NCBI GenBank assembly: GCA_023101725.1
Contig: JALJCO010003475.1
Span: forward strand, 1 to 64,000
Reading direction: 5' to 3'
Length of the DNA: 64,000 nt
Source: Atherinomorus stipes
Taxonomy: Eukaryota; Chordata; Actinopteri; Atheriniformes; Atherinidae
Shown in pieces: positions 24,353-35,121 of the stretch; the stretch's first letter is position 1, and every line of letters starts with the position of its first letter. The notes beneath the pieces were generated by a model, which did no database searches, was not told the DNA's origin, and saw nothing but the letters and a program-made list of their open reading frames with translations. Position numbers and translations under genes: made by a program.

Positions 24353-25930
24353 CCTCCGCCAAGGAGGTTATGTTTTTGGTAGTGTTTGTTCGTCTGTCTG
24401 TCTGTCAGCAACTTTACGGAAAAAGCTCTGGACGGATTGACCTGAAATTTTCACCAGCTGTGTGCCTCAGCCCAAATACGAGCCCATTAAACTTTGGTGG
24501 TGATTCAGATCACCTTCTGGATCTACAAATTTTTTGAAGGATTCTTTTGAAGGGTTTTTGCATATAATGACTGACATGATGATGACTGACTTATTTAAAA
24601 TAGGGACCAAGCATATTGATATACACTTCTGTGCAAATATACAAGATTATAGCCAATGGCTATTTTCCATTCTCGGCCCCTTGGCAGGTAGATGGAACTA
24701 AAATAATTACATAAAATGACAGTACTACACCCAAGATATCACACAGTGTAAGGACAAAAAAAGCACGATAGAAGAACAATAAGTTACAGATTAAAGACAC
24801 CTAATTAAATTAAATGAAAACATACAAATGGCCTGAGTGTTTGGTAAAAAAAATTACAAGAAAGGATCTCAATGAGTTCTATAATGTACCAGGTACATTA
24901 TGAACTGAACTTTCCAGTTTAAACTTTATAAACAGAAACAAAATTTAAAGGTGTCATAACCAAGTGTTTTACATACACAATCCTTCTTAAATTATCATCA
25001 AATTAATTTTTTTTTATAGTTGGGTTGGATGAAAATTTAATGAGCTCATTTTAATCTCTTTTTAAATCCAACTTTTGTTTGTCGCGAGAATACGTACGAG
25101 AATTAGACCTGTCTGTTAGCGCGTTCACGAGGCAAGCGTCAAAGCCGAAACAAAGTTTTATCAGGACAGAGCAAGTGAAGGAAAATGATGTCCTAACAGA
25201 GAAAAACGTGATTAAAACGTAACGGTGCGGTTGATAGAGACAATCCGCAGAGTAAAAGGGCTGGACTCTGATGAATATAAGGAGCGGACGTCTGACGTAA
25301 AGTTAACCAAACACTGTTAGCTTTTGTAGCTACATTAGCAGCTTGTCACAGTTTGTCTACCATCGTTTACTGGTCTCTTACACAAAAGATAATAAGTTAC
25401 ACATACAGCAACACTTACCAACTGCACATCCTCACTGAATAAATATAATCCACTGGTTCCTTGTCGAGTGCTGTCCCCCTGTTACAGCACTGAAAACTGC
25501 TGATTTCTGCTGAAGCAGCTCAGCACCACAGATTTTTTAACCTCCTCCTCTTCTCTGGAATAACTGGTCATTAAACGCTACTCCACGGCAGGTAATCAGG
25601 TGATTTCAGGTTGTGCTAAAGAGGCTAGCTTAGCAGCTAGCAGCCTCTGTAGATCACGTCATTCGGAGAGAAAATAAAAAATCACGTACTGTGGAGAGTG
25701 CGCTCTTGTGGTCGATTCTGGTGAGAAGAGAGAGCTCGTACTCAAAGATGAAGCTACTTTTACTCTCCGGAGTTTCTGGCACGTTTTAACTGAGGTCCTA
25801 TTCCAATACACATGTTTGAGCGTGAAAAAGTGGGATTTCTGGGTGATGACTCCTTTAATAAAAGACGCGTAGCAATAAAAGTTTAGGCGTGAATCGCAAT
25901 ATGAGGGGGACATGAGCTGCTTGGCAGAGG
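24353..25930. mobile_element. Inverted-repeat DNA element with a nested insertion
   Basis: The left end CCTCCGCCAAGGAGGTTATG (24353-) pairs with the right end, whose reverse complement reads CCTCTGCCAAGCAGCTCATG (to 25930). The left 190 bases (GTCTGTCTGTCTGTCAGCAA, then CCTTCTGGATC) are a widespread dispersed repeat that I recognise but cannot name. A TTAA-flanked element occupies 24949-25854, so the host element is only about 670 bases. No transposase is seen. Confidence 0.65.
24949..25854. mobile_element. TTAA-flanked DNA element, 906 bp
   Basis: TTAA 24945-24948 is followed by AGGTGTCATAACC; the right end GGTGATGACTCCT is followed by TTAA 25855-25858. The ends resemble those of 5882-6656 (AGGTGCCATGACAT), so the two are probably relatives. 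It is nested in the 24353-25930 element and is therefore younger. The interior is non-coding. Confidence 0.78.
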
Positions 25931-26825
25931 TCTGCGCTCTCCAAATGTTTTTCTACAAGTTTCTGCACGTATTTCTGACATTCTGGAGAAAAAGAGCTGT
26001 TTAATCAATAAGCTAAAAGGCCAAGAGCCATGTTGTATAGTGTAACCAGACTAAATTGCTTTCCTATCTAATAGGACAATTCTAAATTCATAAATAACAA
26101 AGTTGCTAATATAACATGGGTTGGGGGGGGGGGGGGGTTGCAGTTTTTTGTGACTATGATTCCGTTTTACTGCTTGCTGTGTCATCAGTTCTCAAACAGC
26201 AAACTTAACAAGTAATTACAGTGAAACCATCTGTTAATCATTAAAGCACCGGCTCTGGATTGAGTCAATCGTAGGCATCACTGGCTACAACTGATATTTG
26301 AAATCATTCAAAGAGATTATATGACATAAGGAAACCACTATATGGCACTAAAGCAATTGTAACCTTGACTGAAACAAGTAAAACCAAAATGTGGTTTGAC
26401 AGTCCAAATTATTTTCCCACTTATAAATTTCTAGTTGTATGATGCAGATGAACATGTACACATCACACTGTTAGTGCGTTTAATTAAAGTGCCGCATGGG
26501 TGATTACCCCTTGAATGTACATGTATGCACAACCAAGCTGCAGAAATGGAAGCTATAACAATTTAAAATTGTTGTAGGTTTTTTTGCCACTTAAGCTATT
26601 GCTGTCCAACTTGTTATTCTAAAATACAGCTAAAGACACCACATGGTGTGTCACCTACCCGTGCAAAATCTGGTATTTCACTGCAGTTTCATTTAATTGG
26701 ACAAGCTCCTCTCATTGTCAAATATCCTGTCAAGTTGTTTCTCAGTATAATGTCAATAACACAGAACTGGCTGTGAATCTTGCAAGTGTGAGCAAACATA
26801 AAGAAATGTGTTGTAAAAAAATGTG
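25931..26825. other. Unassigned DNA
   Basis: Only a G run of about 17 (about 26123-26139) stands out. No gene or repeat family is recognised. Confidence 0.4.
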
Positions 26826-27085
26826 GCCTGCTCTGATCTGGTTGGTCCCTTCACTAATGCCCTCTGTGACCATGTCTGGCTCATGGTGTGAATGGATCCC
26901 TGAGATATCCCTATGTTAGATATGTGCAAATTTTTATAGTTATGTGTGCTGTGTTCTGTGCTTGGGTGTGTGAAGGCTTGTTTTTATTTTAATATGCATT
27001 TGTTTTTATTGTCTTGCAAAGCACTTTGGGTTGCCTTTGACAGGAAAAGCGCTTTATAAATAAAGTTTGATTTGATTTGTTCTGC
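26826..27085 (+). mobile_element. 5'-truncated LINE 3' end
   Basis: TTGTCTTGCAAAGCACTTTG, then GGAAAAGCGCTTTATAAATA and AAGTTTGATTTGATTTG form a LINE-type 3' terminus with a short repeated tail. The upstream 180 bases may be 3' UTR of the same element. No reverse transcriptase is present. Confidence 0.55.
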
Positions 27086-27765
27086 AGCCTTTCCAACCAG
27101 CAAATGAGGATTTTTCATTTTTGCTTCCTAGTTGTAATGTTACATTTGATGAAATAAAATCAAACTTATTATAAAAATATTCTTCTATATAGATACTGTT
27201 GAGTGTGTAAGTATGACAGGAAATCAATGAGTGTAAGTAGTGGTACTATTTCACACATTGCCTTGGGACTAGGTTGTCCAATCAGAGTTTAATGTTATCA
27301 ATTTTAGAGTTTTGCTGTTAGCTTTTTTAACTGTTGCATGGGCAAAAAAACAAAGAAAAAAAAGAGAGATAAGTAAAACATTCACAAATCCATCACATTG
27401 GTGTCCAGGCTGTGTTGAGCATTTTTTTAAGAAGTCAGATTTAATCACTTCATTTCAGTATGCTAATAAAATAATGACTGGTTTAATTTGAACTAATTCT
27501 GTAGCCCAAGTCACAACTGGCTGATTTGCTGCTGTGACCCGGCCTCGCCACCTGTCACAGCATCTCCTGCTTTCTCTGAACTGCTAGGCAACTTGGATTC
27601 TGTAACCTGACAAAATGACACACTGATTCATGCTAAAGAAGCCAGTTCTTTTGCTTATTGACTGTTATCAGTATCATTATTTTAATGGTTCAATAATGAT
27701 TTAAAACTTCTTAGTGACTTAAACTTTTACATTGTCTAAAAAAACAATAATTAAAAAAAAAAAAT
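27086..27765. other. Unassigned DNA
   Basis: AT-rich with A runs near 27347-27364 and 27752-27764; nothing else seen. Confidence 0.4.
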
Positions 27766-28006
27766 TGGCGGAGTGGGTAGCGTTGTAGTAATGTTGCGGC
27801 CTTTGGTGCAGCAGAACCAGGCTCGAGTCCCCAACACGGCACTCAGGCACTGTGGACCCTTGAGCAAGGTCCTTGACCCCCATCAACTGCTCCCCGGGCG
27901 CTTTAAATAGCAGCCCACTGCTCCCAGGTTCAACCTGTGATGGGTTAAATGCAGAGAATGAATTTCCTAATTGGCTCATTAATTGGGATTAATAAAGTAT
28001 ATCTTA
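27766..28006 (+). mobile_element. tRNA-derived SINE
   Basis: Head GGCGGAGTGGGTAGCGTTGT with a tRNA-like box A, and box B GGCTCGAGTCCCC (about 27820-27832). The body contains ACCCTTGAGCAAGGTCCTTG and AACTGCTCCCCGGGCGC. The tail is AATGAATTTCC, then GGGATTAATAAAGTATATCT. Same family as the inverted copy at 39081-39340. Box B is intact, but this is a retroposon and not a tRNA gene. Confidence 0.85.
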
Positions 28007-29687
28007 ATAACTCTTGATGTCCACCTGCTATTACTTTGCTCCTGATATTCTGGATAAAAATACAGCAACCGTTAGCACCACTCTCTACCGCTAGCTAGTG
28101 TTAGCTCTTTCAACAGAGCGAGTAACAAGAGGGACAGCCATTTACATTATCAAATGATAAAGAAGCAGAGCCAATCGTGACAGTGAAATAGGTTATAAGG
28201 CGGGACTAATGGCAGCAACACCTTGTTTTCTTTTCATTGTTTGTGCAATAGAAAGTGGTATAGAATATAGAATATATGCCATACCTTGATGGCAAAATAG
28301 TAGAGAGCATATTATAAAGCAGTTATTGAAATTCAAATGTCATTTTTTCTTTGAGTGCATCTGACATATCTTCTTTTTCTTTTTGATTTTTAAAATTACT
28401 GCTGACAGTGAAAAAGTCAAGTGAACTGATAGAAAACTGTTCCATACTGGACATTTTTTCCCCTCATGTTTTGCTTTAAAATACTGCTTTTAATTGGTTT
28501 TCAGCCATGACTTATGTGTTTGTTTGGGGTTTTTTGTTGTTGTTGTTTGTTTTTTTTTATAATTAGAAGCAAGTAATTCCTATTTTTGTATGTTTTTAGC
28601 AAAGTTGAAAGGAACAGTGTGCTTTGAAACCAACAAGAAGCAAAAACCAAGGTTTGCAGAGAGCTGTGTCTGGCGGACAATGCAGTGTTGGGTCCCTGTA
28701 AGCGCTCTGACATCTGGGCTGCATCTGTGAAAAGCTGTGTCATCTCTTCACTACCAAAAAGGATGCAGAGATGAAATATCTGGCAGAGATCAAAGCAGAG
28801 ATCATGTCAGCTCGGCTCTTTTAAAGGTCACCTCAGTAATAGACCAGGATATCTTTGAGTAAAGAGTGAGATGATGATATGGACGAATATAGTGGAAAGA
28901 GTGTAACAGTGATATAAAAGAGAAGGTTAGGGGCGTACAAAGGAGACTGAATGAGATTAAAGGAAAATGGAATGACAGAACAAGATGTCTGACTGAAACC
29001 GTGACACTGCAAAGACTAGCAAGAGATTGAGGGGTTTTTATGCTGGAGGCATGACACCATGAAAGAGACAAGTCATGGAGTGACAATACTTATGTTGAGT
29101 GAGATGCAGCCAAAGAGGCTATTTTTTTCCCCTGAGTGTATATCCTGACTGTTCTTTCAATGAATTTCTTTAAAACAGACAAATCATCCACAAATATCTG
29201 GTTCAAATATGAAATTTTTTATTTAGTTGCTCACAGATGATACTATGTTGGACAGATATAGAAGACCGGACTGAAAAGCAAGGACTGTCATCCTGTCCAG
29301 CTGGGTCACTGAGCCTTTATGTCAGTATTAGATATGACTGCTGCTTGTCAGCTTCAACACAGGCAAATCCAAATGCCAGGTCAGTCTGACACTGGCCTGT
29401 AATTTTCACTGAATAATGAGTTGAGCCCTCTCTTTCTAATCATTTAGGCTGGGAGTATAACAGTATGATTAAAAGATAATTGGCTAACCCTGGCAAAAAA
29501 AAACGGAATATTCAGGGCAAAGAGAAACTAACTTAAGAAAGTTGTGCTCTGAATGCTATGAGACACGAGTCCCCTTTTGCTCTAGAATAATTCCAGAGTG
29601 ATTATAACACATTAAAAGTTTAAAGTGGCTGTCACAATGAAGGTATTAACATCATCAACTTTCTCGATCTCTGTACCGCAAGTAACG
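28007..29687. other. Unassigned DNA
   Basis: No gene. A GTT-rich stretch lies at about 28530-28556. The frames at 28501-28743 and 28802-29086 (-) have no recognisable motif. Confidence 0.4.
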
Positions 29688-29880
29688 TGGTCGTGACTCA
29701 GGCAGTGGTGCACGTTGTCAGGTTGCAGGGTTTACAAGTTGAACCCCAGCACTGCCACATGACAAAATGTCATTGGGTAAGACGATAAAGCCGATTTTGC
29801 TCAAGCTCCTTACACAGCAGCTCTGTTGCAGTTGTTGTTTAAGTGTGAATGTATGAGCAAGACAAAAACACTAAGCAGGT
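29688..29880 (+). mobile_element. Decayed tRNA-derived SINE
   Basis: TGACTCAGGCAGTGGTGCA (box A-like) and AAGTTGAACCCCAG (box B-like) precede a body with AAATGTCATTGGGTAAGACG, the common fish SINE core. It lacks a clear 3' tail and is more diverged than the other SINEs here. Confidence 0.6.
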
Positions 29881-29939
29881 CGAGGTCTTGCTAGACATTT
29901 CAAACAGTGGAACAATACAGGAGACAGAGAGAGAAAGAA

Positions 29940-30004
29940 AATGTATGTGTGTGTGTATGTAGAGGTATGTATGTATGTACTGTAGGTATGGATGGATGGA
30001 TGGG
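29940..30004. repeat. GT/ATGT/GGAT microsatellite cluster
   Basis: TGTGTGTG, GTATGTATGTATGTA and GGATGGATGGATGG tracts lie side by side. Confidence 0.85.
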
Positions 30005-31789
30005 TTAGGTACCAGACCTGCTTATACAGGATATGGATCATGGTTCACAGCAGCAATGACATACCATACCACAAAAGTGTCACAACAGGACTCACTTTGC
30101 ATAGGTTTTCATGCCTAAGACATTATGAGAACAAAAGCAGGGTGGGATAACGGAGGTGCAGTATATACTACTAAACAACCCCAAATTACATTATTTTCTC
30201 TCAGCATAAAACCGATCACTTAAAACTCTGCCTCAGTGTTGTTTTAATTCAGAGCACACCATGCTTATGTTGTCAGCCTGAAAATTCCTTGCCAGAATCA
30301 TGTGGATTGCAAGAACAAAGATGACAAGAGGGCAAAGGTTGAGGGACATATCGCAGGGCTACAGTAGGAAGAGGTTTAGATAATTTGATCGGTGATTGAT
30401 GAAGTAGAAAGGACAGCAACACATGCATGGCAGGCATGTGGACTGGGATGTATAGAAACTTTGCAGATACATAAAGACTTATGGATTTTGTTCATTTGCT
30501 AAATGGACAAGGTCTTAAAGTAAAATGTTTAACAGTGAAAAAAGTAAAAAAAAAGAAAAAGACATGACCATTTGAAGAGGAGAATTAGGATTATTAGTAT
30601 AGTAAAGATTCTCACTGAAGCTGACAGCTTCAGTTTGTCACATAACTTTTACAGAGATTTACAGTGACTAAATCTGAAGTGCATGATTATGCTGAAAAAG
30701 TTTCTAAATTTGTCACTTATTTAAAATATACTTCACTTATATATGAAAAAGCTCCTCTAAGATACTCCATGCTTGTCTACAATTATCATAAAAAAAAAAC
30801 ATAACAAACAAACAAAAAAACCTTATGGAGGATTTCCTCTTTAAATCTGAATAAAATAAATCTGACTTTTTATTTTTGCTTTTTTGGGGGGGGGGGGGTT
30901 GCTCCTTAACACTTCATACTATGCGCGACTCTGTATATTTCATATTCAATCACCTATATTTCTGGGTGATTATGAATTAAATATGTCGACTTTGGTACCA
31001 TACCAGTGGGAGAGAGACGGGGCTAAAACACTGACATAGTAGTTCTTCTGAAGACCAAATGAGGCTGTTAAAGGAGAAAGACATGAAAGAGAGAAAAAAC
31101 AGATGAGAGTTTCTGCCTTGAGGCAAGAGCAGTACAGAAATCTGTTAAAAAAAAAGATAAAAAATCACGAGTGTCCAATAAGATAGGCTGCTTGTATGCG
31201 AGACTTGACTGACAGGCCTCAGTGCCAAATGTTAAATCAATAAGTCCAGATTTTATTCATTTAAATCGAGAAAAAACTGGAGGACGAATATGAAAAGAAT
31301 ATTTTAGCATAACTTTGATCCTGCATTACATCACTATCAGTCTTTTAAGCAGTAGATTTATTTTGAACTAGTTGACATTTATACAGACAGGGTTCATGCT
31401 ACATGTATTTTTGTCTGTTGGTTTCTGATTTTGAGGGATGTCCCCCCCCCCCGAGGTAATGGTGGTCATCCTTATTTTGTGATGATGATCGACAGTCATA
31501 TTATTGTTACAGCCACCCGATTATTGACTTTGTGTGTCTCTCATTGCGCACACAATTAATCCTGTTTCAACCCTCGTGTATGGCCTGGCACCACACCACC
31601 TTCATCTCCTTCCTCCTGACTGGCTACTGACACATTAATCACAGTTGGAGTTGCCGACATACAAATACAAAAGAGCCTGGAAGATCCTCAAACAGGCGCA
31701 ACAGTCTGCCCAGCTTGCTTGTGTGGATTTCAGAGACTCTTGTTTAATTCATTCTGTTTATGTAGTGTTGGATTTGGTCAGAAAACTTA
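30005..31789. other. Unassigned DNA
   Basis: A and G runs (about 30789-30798, 30886-30898) and a C run at about 31442-31452. No gene or repeat family is supported. Confidence 0.4.
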
Positions 31790-32030
31790 GGGCTGTACGG
31801 TGGCGTGGTGGTTAGCACCCTTACTGTCAGCCTCACAGTAAGAAGGTTGCTAGTTCGAACCTCTGCTGGGGAGGGGTTTAAACAATTCCAACAGTGACCT
31901 TCTTGTGTGCAGTTTGCATGTTCTCCCTGTGTATGTGTGGGTTCTCTTTGGGTACTCCAGCTTCCTCCCACTGTCCAAAGACATGCATGTTAGGTTAATC
32001 AGTCACTCTAAATACCAGCGGTAACTCCTG
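31790..32030 (+). mobile_element. tRNA-derived SINE, second family
   Basis: Head GGGCTGTACGGTGGCGTGGT with box A TGGTGGTTAGC, and box B AGTTCGAACCTC (about 31852-31863). The body runs AGTTTGCATGTTCTCCCTGT, TGTGGGTTCTCTTTGGGTAC and CTTCCTCCCACTGTCCAAAG, a highly conserved core shared by a fish SINE superfamily. The 3' end fades after CACTCTAAATA. Confidence 0.85.
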
Positions 32031-33035
32031 TGATGTGGCTTTGTGGTAAATATGATATTACATGTATTGTATGACTAATAAAATGTCAAATGTATATTAT
32101 GTAAAAAAATTTATCTTCCATCCAGGCTAGACTGCACTAACAACCTTAAAATCAGCTCTGCTTCATGTTGTGTTCATTAACCGTGTAAGAGACCCCCCAC
32201 TAACCGCATCAGTGTTTATATGGCACATGATATGATAAATCATATTAATCATCATGTGACAGCTGAATGCTGTGAAGGCACGTTACATTTCTGAACTTCG
32301 TCAAAAAATAATCATCAATAAATGACTGAAACGTGGTGATTAAAAACCCCCATTGATGACAAAAAAAGGTTATTTTTTGTTTAAAGTGCTACTGAAACCT
32401 TTTTTATGCAGTGGAGTCGCGGTGAATATCCTTAAAGTTCACATCTCAGATAACATGCTGGAATAAACACCCACAGCTGATCCATTTTAAGTTACTACCG
32501 CAATGTGCATTCTCCCTCTGCAGGAGGAAAAACTTCCTCCACCTCAATAATTAAACTAAAATAGACCTGTAGACCTCCATAAACTGGTATTGGTTCTTAC
32601 ACCGGAGAAGACAGTTTAAACCAGCCGGTGGCCACGAACAAGACAGGGAAACGAAACCTAAGATGCATTTTACAGCTGGGCTGCGTTCAAGATAGCTGGG
32701 AAATAGCGCAATCATCATCAGCCCAACAAGGATAAAACTATTAAAAGTGTATGTGGGCTTTGTTTACAAAGCCAATAATGAAATCAATTAAATATTTTAG
32801 GGGGGTTAAGAATGTTTCAGGGGCTCCACTTCCTCTAAAACAGCCTAACAACCTCTTTGTCCCTGGTAGAGTTTAAAAACACTGATTTTAGTGTCTGATT
32901 TAATGTGTTTTCTGACACGAGCTCTGTCCGCGGTGCTGGAGCCTCATGTGCCCTGCCTATGTAATGGTTGGAAACACAGAAATAGAACCAAACATGGTTT
33001 ATTTCACCTTTTTGAAGTTTATTACATTGTCTCAC
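32031..33035. other. Unassigned DNA
   Basis: No coding region is supported. A CAGGGGCTCCACTTCC sequence at about 32818 might be the left end of the hAT fragment that ends at 33109, but no duplication supports it. Confidence 0.35.
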
Positions 33036-33109
33036 TGGGTCTGCGCGGGCCGGATATTTTGCTCTTGCGGGTTGAATGTGGCCCGCGGGCCGCTAATTGG
33101 GGACGGCTG
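33036..33109. mobile_element. hAT-type terminal fragment
   Basis: GGTTGAATGTGGCCCGCGGG, then CCGCTAATTGGGGACGGCTG, strongly resembles the GC-rich right end of vertebrate hAT elements (GCGGCCCGCGGGCC...TTGGGGACCCCTG in relatives). The left end is not identified. Confidence 0.5.
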
Positions 33110-33129
33110 AGCTACAGTATGTCAGTATT

Positions 33130-33585
33130 TAGAAAGTAATCCTGTCCCCTATCAGCGCAAAGTAATATCAGCTGGTTTAGTCCTGGTTGATGCCTTTAAA
33201 AATGTTTCTCATCACTAGGGTGTCACACAAGAAGCATTCCATGATGGGTAAAATCAAAGAGCTGTCTAAAGACCTACGCAACCTTATTATTGCAAAACAC
33301 ACTGAAGGCATTGGTTCCAGGTGCGTTTCTAAACATCTGAAAGTTTCAGTGAGCATGATTCGGACCATCATCCGGAAGTGGAAAGAACATGGCATTGTCA
33401 TAAACCGACCACGGCCAGGTGCTCTTGGCAAAATTTCATACAGAGGAGGCAGAACAATAATCAGAATGGTCCTGGGCTGCCGGAGAACCTTTCGTGGAGA
33501 GCTTCTAAAAGACCTGGAATCATCGGGTACAGTTGTTTCAAAGAATACAATGAACATGTTTTTATGCCATCAAAATTTGGGTTAA
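33130..33585 (+). pseudogene. Tc1 transposase, N-terminal DNA-binding part
   Basis: The frame beginning near 33241 reads MMGKIKELSKDLRNLIIAKH, TEGIGSRCVSKHLKVSVSMI, RTIIRKWKEHGIVINRPRPG, then GRRTFRGELLKDLESSGTVV with small differences: the bipartite helix-turn-helix (paired-like) domain of Tc1 transposases, including the GRPR-like hook. The leader GTAATATCAGCTGGTTTAGT upstream (33163-) is typical of this Tc1 subfamily. The catalytic DDE domain is absent; homology ends near 33560 and unrelated DNA follows, ending in a stop. Normal length is about 340 residues, so only about one third remains. Confidence 0.88.
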
Positions 33586-34375
33586 GGTCAATATTCTGCT
33601 TTCTGAAAGATTAGGAATAACCCGTTTACATGCGTGACAGACAAAGTTACTCCTGTATACATGATAACTGAAATAAACTGGAATATCCTAACCCAAACCA
33701 CGACGCACAGAAAACGTCATGATAGTGGTGGATAATGAACCATCTGGAGCCACTGCAGTCAAACCAGTGAAGTTTCAGAATTACAGCCGAAATAACACCG
33801 GTTGGCTTGACCGCGGATCCGCGAGAGGCGCCTGGCTTGACTGCAGTCTGGAGCCAACAGCAGTCCTTTGCTGGTGCTACAGTGCTGGTACTGACCCACC
33901 AGCAGTACTTGACGGGTCATAGAAGGAGAGAACGTGTGGTAGAGCTGGAGCTCGGAGCTGTGCACATCCACGCATCCCGTTTTCACCAGAGTCCCACGGA
34001 CATTAGGATGAAGGTGCACAGTCAGGACTGGTGGGGACGGTTGTAATGATGAAGTTAACTGACTCAGGCTGTCGTCAGTGAAATTTCTGATGTCACACCT
34101 ATATCAAACTTTGCCAGATAAGTGAAGGAGCCCCGCAAAGTAGCTGTTTGCACTCCAGCTCCTCTCGGGATGCATGTTGCCATGGTGATATATAAACTGG
34201 CAAACTGTGCAGAGTATTGTCTGATTACTGGTACAAATAGCTACTCCCTGTAGTTCATTTAAAAGACCAAGAATCCTTGCAGATAGAACATGTGCAGAAC
34301 ATAATTAAATATTCCTTTCAATGGAGATATTCCTATATGCGTTTACATGACCAAATATTCGGGTTAGAAAAGGAG
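33586..34375. other. Insertion between two Tc1 remnants
   Basis: Unassigned DNA. GGGTTAAGG near the left and ATTCGGGTTAGAAAAGGA near the right, with CGTTTACATG motifs near both ends, suggest a decayed inverted-repeat element, but I could not align convincing termini or a duplication. The + frame 33807-34046 has no recognised domain. Confidence 0.35.
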
Positions 34376-35118
34376 CAACAAACAACGATGTGGAAAGACA
34401 CATCCGTGGTCGTGGAAAAGATGTTAGTCTGTCTGAGAAGGGTCAAATCATTGGCATCAAGAGGTGAAAACATCTAAGGAGATGCAGAAACTACTGAAAC
34501 TGGGTTCAGAACAGTCCAACGCATTATGAAAAACTGGAAGGATAGTGGACCATCGTCTTCCAGGAAGAAATGTGGCCGGAAAGGCAGATGAAGTGATGAA
34601 GCATCATGCCTAGTGCTACTGTATGAGCCTGTGGGGGCAGTGTGATGATCTGGGGTTGCTGCAGTTGCTCAGGTCCAGGTTCAGCAACAGTATGAGCTCA
34701 GATGATGAGGTCAGCTGATACCTGAATATACTGAATGACCAGGTTATTCCATCAATGGATGTTTCTTTCCTGATGGTACGACCATATTCCAAATTGACCG
34801 TGCCAGAATTTATCGGGCTCAGATTGTGAAAGATGGTTCAGGGATCATCAGACATCATTTTCACACATGGATTGGCCACCACAGAGTCCAGACCTGAACC
34901 CCATAGAGAATCTTTGGGATGTGCTGTGGTCAGACTCTACAATCATCATCAAGATCTTGGTGAAAAATTGATGCAACGGGATGCAAATAAATCTGGTGAC
35001 ATTGCAGAAGCTTCTGGAAACACAGCGAATGCTGCCGCAATCAAAGCTAAAGGCGGTCCAACGAAATGTTAAATGTTTGACCTTTTTTTTGTTGGCGACT
35101 TTTTTTTTGGCCGGGCAG
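34376..35118 (+). pseudogene. Second Tc1 transposase, internally deleted
   Basis: The N-terminal trace RHIRGRGKDVSLSEKGQIIG (from about 34393) is followed by frameshifts, then RTVQRIM-like and WKDSGPSSSRKKCGRK-like stretches. After a deletion that removes the first catalytic Asp region, it resumes with VMIWGCC (about 34645), [20 protein letters not shown] (about 34767) and [13 protein letters not shown] (about 34888-34923). The Asp of QID and the Glu of IEN (34906-34908) are the expected second and third catalytic residues. The end KAKGGPTKC matches the family C-terminus, and the right terminus GGCCGGGCAGTG lies at about 35110-35121. It is a different Tc1 subfamily from 33130-33585 and is non-functional. 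Confidence 0.85.
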
Positions 35119-35121
35119 TGT

